Assembly: GCA_002224055.1 (NCBI GenBank)
Contig: AZLU01000140.1
Coordinates: 1-64,000, forward strand
DNA from: Pezizomycotina sp. ARF18
Lineage: Eukaryota > Ascomycota
Length of the DNA stretch: 64,000 bases
Reading direction: 5' to 3'
Part shown: positions 49,008 to 61,090 of the stretch, piece after piece
Position numbering within the stretch: the stretch's first letter is position 1
Layout: every line of letters starts with the position of its first letter
Notes under the pieces: model-generated
What the model saw: the letters and a program-made list of their open reading frames with translations, nothing else
What the model was told of the DNA's origin: nothing
The model's database searches: none
Program-made: the position numbers and the translations under genes

Positions 49008-50599
49008 AGAGAAGCGAATCGGAGAAACATGTATATTTCGAGAAGTAGGGTTGATGTTCGTGGTAGTTATTCTAGACATGAAACGGGCTGGGGATTCAGA
49101 AACGTGTTACGATAGTCCGTGTCTTTGATATGTGCGTGCAGTAGCCGGTTTCAAATAAAGTCAAATAAGTTTCCGTGGCAGGTCTGAGCCTCTGAGGCCG
49201 AGAAAGTCAAATGTCCATTTTGGTTTCTTAGAAATTTCACTGGAACAGGTGCCGGTTGCCGGGAGAGCAGGATTGCCATGGTTGCCCGCGAATCGGGGAA
49301 GATGCGATAAATTTGGCGGCTCGTTCAGGGGAAGGTCATGGCGTGCGTGGCCAGCTGCCCCGCTTCCCCTCTCTTCTCTCGCAAAATCTGCCAACTTTTC
49401 CAAAATGGAAATCCCGCAAACCACCCACCGACGCCAACCAGCAGTCAAACGGCCAAACAGCCAAACAGCCATCCCCTCCACTAAAATTTCAGCCCCAAGA
49501 GCCCCGCCACTACCTGATTATCTCTGCATTTGTGGAGATATAAACACCAGCATTCTTTCGAAGTAGAGAGGATTGGAAAGCAATTTTGTATACTTACTTC
49601 TAGGTATACATTCTCTCATTTTTGCTTAGTATATCGACCACTCTGTCCACCGCTCTGTTCACGTACTCATGGATCTTGATAATATTTGTTTTTTGCATTT
49701 TGTTTGGATTTCAAGTGCACATGTGCAGCTGTTTTGCAGGCAACAAAGTCTTTCTTATAGACACCAGCGAATAGAAGAAAGAGCCTCAATTCCTTTCGGT
49801 TTTCCTTCCATACTCATAGGAGAACATCGTCATTGACGGGCTGTAGCATTAACATCCAACGGAAAACAGGAATCTCTGACACGAGCTTTTGAGCCTTTTC
49901 ATTCCCGATGAAATCACTGCCTTCTGATTCAGCTTTTTGGGGACCCATACTCGGAGACCCCGCGATGTATGAGCGGTCCGAATAAGAATCCTTCATTTAG
50001 AAGTAGAAAAGCCCCTTTGGGCGGGTGAAGTCTGGAATCTGGATTTGATTTACGGGCAGTTGTTGGTGTACGCGATTCGCACTGCCGCAATACTGTGATA
50101 AATTGAAAAATAGTGAGAGACAGAAAAGAGTTGTGATAGGCATTCGACAGAAAAATAATAAAAAGGGGCCTAAGTCCTGTCCTGTCCCTTTCTCTCGCCT
50201 CTTTCCCAAGATCTTCGGAAAAAAAACACCCGCCGTCTTATGATCACCGTTTAATCCAGTCGAATTTTTATACACACCGTAATACCGTATTCAACCCACG
50301 TCCGCAAGCTTTTTATTTTTAATAATTAATTAATTTATTTAATTTATTTTTCTTTCCTTCTTTCTTAGAAAAATAAGTTTCTTGTTCATCATCAGTAGCA
50401 AGTAGAGTGTGATCCACTTTTTCATCCGGCGGCTGGGGCTTATAAAAGTCAACGGAGGGGGCGTCTTACATTCCATCTGACATCGACTGCTTATTTTTTC
50501 CCTTACATTTTCTACTTAACTCGCCAACCCTTCCGACCGTCAACAATTTCTGCCTTTCTTCGATCACGACTTTGGGAGGACAAACGAACATACGAAAAA
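49008..50599. other. Divergent promoter region of UGGT and the small membrane protein
   Basis: It contains three near-tandem copies of AAAC(A/G)GCC (about 49446-49470). Small minus-strand open frames at 49814-49996 (60 codons) and 49997-50275 (92 codons) have non-random composition but no motif I recognise, so they are not called as genes. A T-rich stretch at 50310-50360 and a TATAAA-containing segment near 50441 precede the start at 50600. Confidence 0.45.
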
Positions 50600-51194
50600 A
50601 TGGCTAGATCACATCACCACAATGAGAGCACGTTCCAGAAGATCATCTTTCTCTTCCTAATGCTCGTAGTAGTCACGGTCTTCGCCGCCATCGGTTACGT
50701 CGTCTACACCATCGTCCAGAACGTCGCCCAGAACACCAGAAGGAGCTCGAGAGGAAGAAGATCAAGGTATCCAGCAAAGGCGCCGACGTTCAGGTCAAGG
50801 GCATGTCGTACGAAGCCCTGCAGGACAAGAGCCAGAAGGTACGAAACAAAATCAAACGATGGTGATAGGACGAAACAAACTCTTAAACATTTATGACGAC
50901 AAACGAAGAATACCGAATCTTTGCTTACTGACGTTTTTTTTTTTTTCTCGGATGTTTTGAAGGTCTTGGTAAACACTTGGAACACGGGTACGACGAATGG
51001 TTACAAAGCGCCGTTCTGGGCAAAGTCGAAGGACAAGAAAGCAAAAGGGAACGGAAAGGCGTAAGTGTAGCGCATAAAAACATTCGATAAATAGCCTTTT
51101 TTTTAAAAAAAAAAAAAAAAAAAAGTAAAGCTAAATGGATAACGATATTGACAGGGACCAAAGCTCCGCGACTTACATCGACCCCTTCGAGTAA
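50600..51194 (+). CDS. Small conserved fungal single-pass membrane protein
   Basis: The protein is about 125 residues. MARSHHHNESTFQK is followed by one long hydrophobic segment (IIFLFLMLVVVTVFAAIGYV, residues about 15-38), then a charged region (ELERKKIKVSSKGADV, VKGMSYEALQDKSQK) and a short tail ending TYIDPFE. The topology is probably a signal anchor with the C-terminus on the opposite side. Intron 1 starts after the codons for SQK (about 50839-50962) and intron 2 runs 51060-51156; both contain A/T homopolymers. The second splice joins GC to G to read ADQSSATYIDPFE with the stop at 51192-51194. One base is missing near 50740 (after QNTR). I know similar uncharacterised proteins in filamentous ascomycetes (hydrophobic segment, KELEKK, ...KGV...); function unknown. 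Confidence 0.78.
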
Positions 51195-51544
51195 ATGCGG
51201 CCGTAAAACGAATCAACCGGGCGGGGGTAAATCAAATTGAATGGTGTTGGGCTCAGAAACACAGAACAAAAAAAAAAAAAAAAAACCACATCGCAGGCGA
51301 ATGGACAGGAAATATTTTTACTAGTTTTATTCAGTGTTCATCATATTTTGGGTTAAATTCTTGTACATAGGTGCTCCTGGTTTGCACTGTTCTTCGGTGA
51401 TAATTGAATCGGTTAGGTCTCTTTTCCTTTTTTCTTTTTCCGCTGCAGGGGAAGGTTTTTCGGTGACCTCATTTGACATGCTGTGTGCATTTTGTTCCCG
51501 TCGCCCACTACAAAACATTATTGGCCCGTTGAAGCACAAGTGTC
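51195..51544. other. Short intergenic region upstream of dph7
   Basis: Contains a poly-A stretch (51267-51285), then sequence with no gene. The start codon at 51545 follows CACAAGTGTC. No promoter motif was recognised. Confidence 0.4.
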
Positions 51545-52711
51545 ATGGCCGCCACTACATTCGCGCCAACGCCACCCGCAGCATGCGTAACTCTCAGAGG
51601 CGGATCAGACTCCTTGATCCTCATCGGAACGTACAAGCTCGACGAGGCGACCGGTAGCAGGACCGGCAGCTTACTCCTAAACAAGCTCGAGCACGAACCG
51701 CTAAAGCTGTCCGTCTTTTTCTATCTTGTCTCAAGACCATTTACCTTTTTGCTCTCGTTTCCTCCCGCTAACGAACCCTAGTTCAATCCTTCCAGCACTC
51801 AAATCCAAGTCATCGACCTGGATCCGTCCTACGGATCCGTCCTAGACATCGCTCAATCAACACGCATTTAATCCTCATCGCAGCTTCTCGCGGTCGTATA
51901 CTATCCTTTACACTTAACGACCACGATACGCTATCGTTCGCTGCTGAGCACGTACTATTCGACGACGATACGCTCGTGTTATCGCTGGCGGCACACCCGA
52001 CCGACCGCTCGCTGCTGTCGTGTACGCTGTCGGATAGCTCCGTCGCGCTGCTTAAACTTACCACGTCTGCTTCACCTACTATTCCAGAGATAGAGGTACT
52101 ATCTACGATAGAAAATGCACACAACGGTCTAGAAGCCTGGACTTCCTCCCTCGGGAGTAATAACGTGCTGTACACGGCGGCGACGACGCGAGTTTCGCGG
52201 TCTGGGATGTTAGCGACACGTCCTCTCCGCCGTCGCTGTTTCTGAGGAATAGAAATACACACGGGGCGGGCGTTACGGCGATCTTACCACTTGAGGGTGG
52301 ACGGGTAGTGCTTACGGGCTCGTACGATTCGAGGATACGGGCTTACGATACCGTCAGCAGGAGGTTCGTGAAGGAGATGGACCTCGAGGGAGGGGTTTGG
52401 AGATTACAAAGGTTGACAGCGGGGGAGAAAAGATGCTGGTATTAGCTAATTGCATGCACGCTGGTTGTAGGATTGTAGGGGTTGATATACAAATACGCGA
52501 GGAGAAGGTGGAGGTTAAGTTTGAGGTGGTGGGTAGGATGGAGGAACACGAGAGCATGAATTACGCTAGCACGGCGGTAGAGTGTGAGAAGGGGTGGAGT
52601 ATTGTGAGCACGAGTTTTTATGATAAGAGGGTTTGCTTGTGGGCTTTGATGGACCCGAGCAGTGATGATGAAGCGTCTGTATATATCGTAGCGGAAACCC
52701 ACATTTCTTAA
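51545..52711 (+). CDS. dph7: Diphthamide biosynthesis protein 7 (Dph7/Rrt2, WD40)
   Basis: WD40 methylesterase that removes the methyl ester from the diphthine intermediate on eEF2, a late step of diphthamide synthesis. The N-terminus is MAATTFAPTPPAACVTLRG followed by IGTYKLDEATGSRTGSLLL, the typical Dph7 opening. WD-like blades follow: VLSLAAHPTDRSLLSCTLSD, HNGLEAWTS..., then ILPLEGGRVVLTGSYDSRIR with AYD, DLEGGVWRLQ, LVLANCMHAGCRIVGVDIQ, HESMNYASTAV and IVSTSFYDKRVCLWAL. The motif order (GSYD, GGVWR, CMH, SFYDxxxxLW) is diagnostic. Frame breaks occur near 51715-51800, 51850, 52190 and 52400. An intron near 51713-51795 is possible. Length (about 360 residues) fits. It ends converging on the Rpn12 gene, 258 bp away. 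Confidence 0.9.
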
Positions 52712-52969
52712 GGTATGTAGACCTTAGAAATTCCAAGCCTGGTATAGCCGACTTGAATCGCATCTTTAAGTCACTTCGAAGCACCTTATTATATAACCTC
52801 CAGAAGATTTGGCTTTCCCCATAGTAATTATCTACTGAAGGGATGTGTAGAAGCCTCTTATTGGTGCTTTTCTCTCTCTGGAATCTTTATCTCTAACAAA
52901 CACACAAAGTCGCTGAAAAGGATGCATTTCAAATGCTTATATAATGATATAAACTGAGGAGACCCTTTT

Positions 52970-53942
52970 TCAAACAATGGTTTCAAGCTCGTTCGCGTAG
53001 CCGATTGTGTTCTCGATGATGGTTTCGCTCGTGACGACTTCGCGGCCACCACCGACGGCATCCTCTTCGGCTGGGAAGTATATACGACCATCGCGGACAT
53101 CCCAGTCCCGCTATAAGAGAATCCCATTGTTAGTTATGTGCCGCCAGAGGATATAGGATTGAACTATAGAGAGAAATAGGCGGGGCTGAGAAGCTTACGT
53201 TTCGTGCAATTGGATGACTGCCTGGTCTGAGTCCAGGAAGAGGAGGTTCTTGGCGTTCGATATGGGCAGCGAAGGGTACGCCTTTTCGGAGCAGGTAGCG
53301 ATCTCAGAGCGGATCGTTTGGACGAGAACCTAGCAGTAGTACAGATGTCAGCAGACGCTTCCACCAATAATAGAGAAAGACCGTTGGGACATACCCCAGA
53401 GAACAGCGCGAACTCCTCGCTGGGCACCTTCTTCCCCTCGTAGCCTCCAAACCTTATCGTAGCTCCCTTCCATCAGCCACCTCTCCAGCATGACCGGATA
53501 CTTCACGAACTCGCCCACCCCCAGCCTTCCTCCGACGAACCCTCCCGCCGCCTTCCAGCTTCTCGACTTCGGTGTGGAACTCCGCGATCTCGTTCTTGCT
53601 AAGCAGCAGGAGCAAGTAAAGTCCCGTGATTTTTCCCCTGTTGGGGCTCTTCGGGCGGGAACCCTCGGCATCTTCGAGCTCGTAGAACGGTAGGAGCTGG
53701 GAGTGGTAGCGCGTGAACGCGGACTCGTCGATGAGGTGGATGGACGTCAGGGCGCCAATCTCGAGGATCTCGCGGGCGAAGCCGAAGGTGTTGTTATCGG
53801 TTTCGGAGGTCGGGATGAGGGCGGACGAGGAGACTAGGGCGATTTTCGCCTGGGAGAGTAAGGAAGGCGTGCTCTTGTGCGTTTTGGCCTTGTAGGACGA
53901 GAGGATGCGTGAGTGGACGGATTTGAGGTCGCCGGAACCCAT
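52970..53942 (-). CDS. rpn12: 26S proteasome regulatory subunit Rpn12
   Basis: Lid subunit of the 26S proteasome (PSMD8 in animals), with the CSN8/PSMD8/EIF3K helical-winged-helix fold. The start at 53942 gives MGSGDLKSVHSRILSSYKAK; then ALTSIHLIDESAFTRYHSQL, PFYELEDAEG, GLYLLLLLSKNEIAEFHTEV, and across a shift FVKYPVMLERWLMEGSYDKV. The C-terminal part has VLVQTIRSEIATCSEKAYPS, LPISNAKNLLFLDSD, DVRDGRIYFPAEED and ends ETIIENTIGYANELETIV. About 280 residues fits the family. Introns lie near 53113-53195 and 53331-53393. Frame breaks occur near 53180-53330 and 53555. An open frame extends upstream to 54257 but encodes low-complexity sequence and is not needed. Confidence 0.93.
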
Positions 53943-56900
53943 CTTTTCAAATATAGTGCTTTTGTTGTATAGGAGGTGAAGGTGGGATAGGTGTTTCTGA
54001 GCTGCTGTTGTTATGGGAGGGCGGTGAGGTTGAGATCGTTTCAAAGGGAGGAGGGTTTTGAGTAGTACGTAGGCTTTTGCTTTTACTTTGTGCAGGGCAA
54101 GGTTAACAGAAGCGTGGTAAAGGTAAAGGAAGAGTCTTGGCAGAGATGAATTATTATTTAGTTGCGTTGCGTGACTTTCCAACCCCCCCCCAAAAAAAAA
54201 AAAGAAAAAAAGAAAAAAAAGAAAGACTACCACTAGGGAGAGTCCCAAGAGCCTCACAACTTCACCAGACCTCTTATATCCAGACTTAACTCAAGCAACA
54301 GCTTCCAGATCAAATAACCTTGGTATCTGGAAACCCGTATATGCTCCAGACATATTCCGACATCTTCTAATCTAACGATTTGCAACACTCTATGACGGTC
54401 TCTATACTTTTGTGTATAATAATAGGTACATTTCGTCCTTTCCGTTCACCGATCAATCTAACAATCGGGATCTGGGATGGGAACGGCTTTCTAAAGACGC
54501 TCGGGCTTTAAGATCCTGTCAGATCCACAAATCAGCTCTTACGGTAGACAAATCTTAGCAATCAGCGGTTGGTAAATGTTTCCGGCGTTGAAAGCTGCCG
54601 CTCAAGTGAGGCAGCTGGATGTTAAAATAGCAGCAACAAAAAAACAAAAAAGTATTCAAAGTGTCCAGAAGCTAAGCACATGTAGTCTTTGACTCAGTCG
54701 AGAGGATAGACACAGAGACGAAGCTTTAAGATACAAAGGAGATGTAGCAGTAGCGCTGCTGCTGCTGCACATCTCTTTAAAGACAAACCTTTTTTTTTTT
54801 TTTTCTTTTTTTTTGTGTTGTCTGTCTCTCTCCACAATTCTTTGTTCGATCGCTGCTTCGATTGCCAAGCACGTATTGTCTATCTGGCTTTCGCCCCCAA
54901 CAGCGGAGACGGACTAGAACGTTCGGTTAGGATCCAGACCAGCAAAATGGAGTACCCAACAAGCCTCAGAAGGAGAATAGCAAACAGAATGATCATAACA
55001 TTATTATTACTGTGCCCTCAGCGTCCAGCCTAACAAGTTGAGGATTATTTTGAGAGAGCTCGGGACGGGAAAGGTTGGTATACTTTATTGCATTTCGACT
55101 TGGTTACTTTCTGAAAATTTTGGGGAAAAAAAAGGCTATACTATAAGTATCTTTGCAAAAACACTTATAGTGGGGATAAGCCTTCTCGTCATGTCGTCAA
55201 ACGGGAACAATCACAGCAATACTCAACATCAGTCCCTTTAAAGCTTCAATTGATCTTTTATCTGGTGCCTCGCTGACCTTTTTAAAACTCTCGAGTCAAA
55301 CTAAAATACAAAAATCGATCTATTCCTTTGTGTGGATGTGTGGGCACTATAGAAGAAAATAAAGAATAAAAGTAAAGAAAGAGAAGCACAATGTCATCAC
55401 CCTGTCTTATCGATAAGCTCAGGAGACTTGGGGAGCGAATCCGGTTTCGATTGAGACAGATCAACCGAATGCTCTCAAAGCTGCCAAGGTATATATACGT
55501 TCGTATATCTCAATTTCACCTCCTGAGTAGAGGTATTATATAGCACAGGCTGTAGTTGATTGAAATGACCGTTATTTATTATTAAAGTTCCTCCTTTTTT
55601 TTACTCGCCGTGGCTTTTTGAGCAGACTTTCTCCTCATGATAGCTTGCGTGTCTTAAAGAGGTGGATTCCGGTCTACGCTAACTTACCCAGGCGGCGGTC
55701 TCACCACCGAAGTGTGCTGAGAAATTTATTTGTATTTTCTTTTGAATATTATTTTCTGCGCAGGAAAAAAAAAAAAAAAAAAGAAACAATAAAAACTTGG
55801 TTGGCCTGAGCGGTGGGTCAGCTCGTTTTTGTGGGTTGTCGCCACAATGCGATTGGACCGAGTAGCGAAAGAAAGAACCTCCAGTTCACCGATCACTATA
55901 CTCCTTCTGATTCGGGTCAAGGAGTACCTGCTGCAAGGGCGTGTAGCTTGAACCCTCTGCTTACTTCACCCCTGGTTCCCGAAGTACCACGACAGTACCT
56001 ATTTAAGAAAAAAAAAAATACCAGCGCAGGCCAACCGTTTCGATGTATTCTTTTTCGTGTTCTTGCGTCTCACACGACGATGAAAAAGGGCCGCTTTCGT
56101 CTCCCTGAACTTGTGGCAATAAGGAGGAAATGTGGCAAGCCACGTCAATTGAGTTATGACATGTGGAGTTCGACAGCGAAATATAATTCTATATTTTCGC
56201 AATTGAGTTTTGAGAAGGGGAAGGGAGCTTTCAATTAAGCTCCTTATTTTTTTGAAATTTCAATCTGATGTTGCCTTGGAACTTTGACCATTCGAACTTC
56301 ACAGGTTCCTCGGCTTTGGTCAAACAAAGCCCGCTTTCTACTCGGAGAACAGGACTCCATAAGGAGAAGAAATATTTTTTCCTTGAGAGGGATTTTTTTT
56401 CCATTTTCTTCCTTGCCGCTTCGGTGCAGTAGAGACACGAAGGTGGTTCTAGCGTACTTCCCGGGAGCGTTTAGCAGTGGGGGTTCGGGGGTTTCAATTT
56501 CGGGGTGTGGAGCCAGTGGCACAAAATACTGGATCTGATCGACAGGCTTTATTTTTAACATTCCCACGAGGGATGTGAATGTGGTTGCATATACAGCATG
56601 CATACGGAGGGATGAGATGAATCATGAGAAACGTTGCCTTGGGCGTGACGCTCTCTTTTTTTGCAAATTAGAGGTTTTAAATGTGCTGATACGCGAAAAC
56701 ATCTCTTCCGGCGGGAAACGAGAAAGCATCTTCACAATTATCGATCGCTTTTTTTTTTTTTTTTTTTTTTTTTTTGACTGCGGACGCGCAATCACATTAT
56801 TGATTTTAGGTCTCCACGCGACTTGCTGGGACCATGGCGAACTAATCTGGTATTGCGAAGTTGCAAAGGAAGATCCTGGGGATTCGAGCGAAAAACGCTA

Positions 56901-59900
56901 ACTAGGAACAGAACGATCGTTGGGGTAGGTCAGAGAACAACGGTTTTGTGCCTGAACCTTTTTTGGGCTTCATTTCTTAAACCGTAGGACAAACCGTTCT
57001 CCCGTATTCCTTTCGGTCTTTCAAACACCCCTTCCTTTTCAAATCTCGGTCTTGTCCTCTCGCAATACGAAAGAAGGCCGTTTATCTATCTATTATTCAT
57101 TTTCTCTTCCCTCTCCTCAGAGATGAGTGTCTAGCCCTGGCTGGTCGGTGGACTACACTGATCGAGGCAGTTCGAAGAGTCCGTGCTTTAAGACCAAATA
57201 TCACTTCTGCTACTCACACAGCGCACAAAGCACAGGTTTAATTAGGCAAGGTTGAAACCTTCGAAGAAAATTCCTGCACAGATTGCTCATACTGGAATGT
57301 TTTGATATTGGTATGCGCTTTTAGAATGTTCTGCTATAAGCCGTTGAGAAAATTCTTAATACCTACAGTATCGTTGCTGTCACGTTCCTGGGTTCCTACC
57401 GGAGTGGAGTTCAGAGACCACGGAGTAAGAACCCTGGTTCTTTTTTTTTTCTTTCTTTCTTTTTTTCTTGGGCGCCTGCCGCTTGAATATGGCCCAAAGG
57501 TACAAGTCATGTACCTTGGAGGAACACCTTGCAGTGAAAAGCAAGTAGGAACTTTTTGTACCTTTTCGCATTTGATTCAGGGCGCAACACGTATGAAATT
57601 GGAAAAGGGAAAAAGGTACCGCCTACATACGGAGAGCCGTGAAAAGACTGGGATCTTTTTTTTTACTTTTTTTCGTCCTGCTTTTTTATCTTCTCTCGTT
57701 TTTTTTTACCTTGCTCGTGCCGGTCTTTTCCTGGATGGGAGTTGGTTGTGCGCCCGTCGTACCTTATTTATCCTTTAGTTCCTTTTTTTACATACTTTTG
57801 GCCAATTCTGTGTCTTTCCGGGCCAACCTCTATAACAAGGTACGAGGGAGGAAGAGAAGATATATATATCTATACTTGTTATATATATCTATATATTATA
57901 AATCCATGCGGTGGAGGAAGGTATAGGATTGGCCTGTTCCTTTTATTCTCACCTTGCTCTCCCTAAGTACCTCATGCTCAGCATGCTTCTGGCCCGGAAG
58001 ATATCTAGCTTGCGCCTTTTTTCCTTTCCTGTTCCCTTTCCCTTTGGGTATATACTACTTTACTTAGGATTAGGAGTAGTTTGTATAAATCTATATTTAT
58101 TATTAATAAATAGATTGATCTATTTCGCCATCTCTCTCGCCCTCATTATTGTCTATCAATCCTTCTCTATTTCTTCTTTTCTTTTCTATTCTTTCCATAT
58201 ATTTTCCACTTCTCATCCGTATTGTTGAAATCTAAAGTAACTCTCTTCTCTCGTTCTCTTTCCTTGTTACAGTATTAATATTTTATCACTTTTCTCCCCA
58301 CTTCTTCTTTCTCTTTTCTTATCTCTTTCTTTCATCACTTTGCAGCATCTGAGGAAAAGTGGTAGTTTCTTCCTTCTCTCATTCGTTTTATCGATCATTC
58401 TCGGATTTGACTCTTGAACGACGTCTCTGGCGAAGAGATAAAAAGTTAAGTAAATAAGGGACCTTTTTTCATTTTATTTTATTTTTTTTAATTTTAAAGA
58501 TCATTTCTCTCAACGGTATCACATTTCTTTTTTTATCTACCCTTCCTCTTTCCCTGTGTGAGAGAGGTGTGAGAGAGACAGCGAGAGAGAGATTTTGTGT
58601 CTGTCTGTGTAAGCAATACTTACCTGTTACTGGCTACTTATTAGTATTTATCAACTTTTTTTTTTTTTTTTTTTCAATTCTTGCTGCCTCATCAAGTACC
58701 TTATTATTTTTTTTATTTTTTTTTTTTTTTATTTCCTCCCAAGTTTTTCCCTTTTCTTTTCTTTTTTTCTCTTCCTTTTTTTTTTTTTTTTTTTTTCCTT
58801 TTTCTTCTTCCTTTTTTTTTTTACTCAACCCCTTCTTCATAATTCCCCCCCCAAAAGAATAATATAAAAAAATGGATTTTTTTCCACTGAGAGAGTAATT
58901 CCCTTTTCCATTCAAAAATCTCTAAATATTTAATTTTTCTTATATTTTTCTTATTCGTATCTTTTTTTTTTAATCTTACTTTTTCTCTTTTTATTTCATC
59001 TGTCTCTTCCTTTTCTCTCCCTTATCCCCCAATCGTTCGGAGCCAATAAACGCCCGCCCTTTAACGTTCCCTTCCTTTTTCTGTTCTGGTTTGGAAAAGA
59101 AAACGGACCTGATTCGAAACAGGCCAGGGATTGCGGTCGCTTCTTCTTTATTTTCGTCTTTTTCTTTTCTCGTCCCCCTCTTCTCTCTCCAGGCCCTTCT
59201 ACCTGATCGGAAGAGTTGCGTGTAAGGAACCCTTATAACTTCTTTTTTTTTTTTTTCGTTGGACGAAATTAGAATAATGACCCTTTATTTCTTTTTGTCT
59301 TCTCTCTTTTTTTTTTTTTTTTTTTTTCTTTCTTTTTCTTCCTTTTTTCTCTTTCTTGTCCTTTCCCCTTCAAGTCGTATTCTTTTTTTTTTTTTCCCAC
59401 CTTACAATAGACGATCTCTGTTGCGTTGTGTGCGTTGCGTACCCTAATAATAACTCTTTTATACTCTCCTGGTCCCGAATTTCCTTTCTATTGAAGAAAA
59501 AATATATATATATATACTTTTTCTTTTTGTTCTGCTTTTTCAGTTGTAGATTTTCACAACAAGTCAAAATCAAGCAGCCTCTACTATTTCTCTCGAAGGA
59601 AGAGAGAACAAAGGAACACTGGAAGAGCAAACCTGGTTTCTTCTAGCAGCACTAATTGTTGTTCGACTTAATATAGGCTATAAAAAGTCTCAGTCTTCAC
59701 TGTTTTGGCGGGGCTTTTTCAAGGAAAAGCCACATCGAATCCATCCCCGATTTGCCTTCGCGCGGCTTGCCTTTATTCCACTCTCCTCCGAACTGTTTCT
59801 TCCCTGCCGACGGCCACGACTATCTCCTCAAATATCGCGACCAGAATTTAAAAAAGCCAACGCAACAGCTGGTGTCGAGTTTTTTTTTTTCGTGTGGAGG

Positions 59901-61090
59901 GATAATTTTTTTTTGACGTTTGCGCAGCCAGCTTTTTTTGAGCCGTGTAACGACACTCTCGAACCATAGTAACGCGAATAAAACCTCGGTGCCGAATCCT
60001 TCATTGATATCCAACTATATGATATCGAAGAGCTACCACTGCCACAGACAGAAGTAGCGGTTACTATCGCTATATAGGAACCTGGCCTCTTAAATTCATC
60101 TCGGCCAAGTGTATCCGGCACCGGTTGATGGGGATCTCAGCACCGCCTCTCTAGATTCATTATCAACAAGGACGTACTTTGAGGCTTTTCTTTTTCTTCC
60201 TTGGGAGGCAAAAAAGGTGTTCAGCACTTTCTGAGGTTATAGGCGTTGGAAATTTCGATAAGTTTGTTTGATTTGCAGAGGACTCGAGAACTACCGGATA
60301 TCGGAACATAAATACCACCAGAAAAGAAGGGTTCATATATTTTGCTGCGATATTGTCGTTTTGTTAAAGCGGGCAGGAAAAGCTATATCCTTTTGTGCCA
60401 TTTTTGCGGCTCCTCAATCTAGAAGAAGCAAGATAAAGGTAGACAATTCTCTCTATCCGAAGGAAATAGATAGGTTCGTATTTTTCCCCTGTCCCGTTCA
60501 TTTTTTCTCCCCCTTGATTCCTCCGCTACAACCAACTTCAATAAGTTATATTCCTCCAAGACCGCTATTTCATTATCACTTTTCCCCTTTAATCATCATT
60601 ACTTTACATGGAATAATTTGTTCTATATTTCTCTATTCAATTCACTTTTGCTAACTTATTCGCTTATAGCAATATTTTTTGATACCCTGTCGTCCCGCTA
60701 TTTTTCGCCGGAGACAGAACGCGGAGCCTCGTCCGCCTTGAGAAATTCCTCCCCGCCTTTTCCTTTTTTTTTGCTTTCTTTTTCTCTTGGGCGAACACCC
60801 ATCGCATCGGGAAGAAAAGACAATCGATCACGATAGAAAGAGTTCGAAGCGGCTTCGTCCGTCCTTTCTGTCGTAGCATCCATTAACGAGATATTACTGT
60901 GACTTACCACCCTGTTTATTTATTTTCTATTGAAATTTTGTGTTTTTTCGGAGGAATATACCTTCGAATTCTATTTTAGACATATTCTCTGATATTTAGC
61001 GGAGAACCTTATACAAACCTTAAAAAAAGCCGATATATCAGGGACCGCCGAAGTTGTCCCTAAGACTGTTTATTCTGACCGGTTCGAACG
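53943..61090. other. Very long gene-free region upstream of the C2H2 gene
   Basis: About 7.1 kb hold no recognisable gene. The longest open frames (55813-56238, 141 codons; 57302-57778, 158 codons; 60268-60654, 128 codons) carry no domain I recognise and contain homopolymer-encoded Lys or Phe runs. The + strand is pyrimidine-rich over 57940-59460. Poly-T tracts occur at about 54790-54804, 56751-56775, 58657-58674, 58779-58796 and 59309-59327. Short (AT)n runs lie at about 57861-57897. The size suggests a large regulatory region and/or a long 5' leader for the transcription factor gene. Confidence 0.5.
57940..59460 (+). repeat. Pyrimidine-rich low-complexity tract
   Basis: For about 1.5 kb the + strand is dominated by T and C, with repeated TTTCTT, CTTTTC and TTCCTT words and several T15-20 homopolymers. 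Long CT tracts just upstream of start sites are usual in filamentous fungi, but this one is unusually long and ends about 1.6 kb from the start codon. Confidence 0.7.

Noticed and set aside
49161-49566. Unfolded-protein-response element in the UGGT promoter
   Set aside because: GCGTGCGTGG and GGCCAGC stretches only loosely resemble the element; no clear match to the known core was found.
49814-50275. Small minus-strand open frames upstream of the membrane protein gene
   Set aside because: Composition is not absurd, but there is no homologue I recognise and they lie in a promoter region.
53943-54257. N-terminal extension of the Rpn12 open frame
   Set aside because: It is low-complexity, homopolymer-derived sequence (Phe/Gly run) upstream of a start that matches the family beginning.
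58569-58915. Phe-rich (+) and Lys-rich (-) open frames
   Set aside because: Both are readings of poly-T/poly-A tracts in the pyrimidine-rich region.
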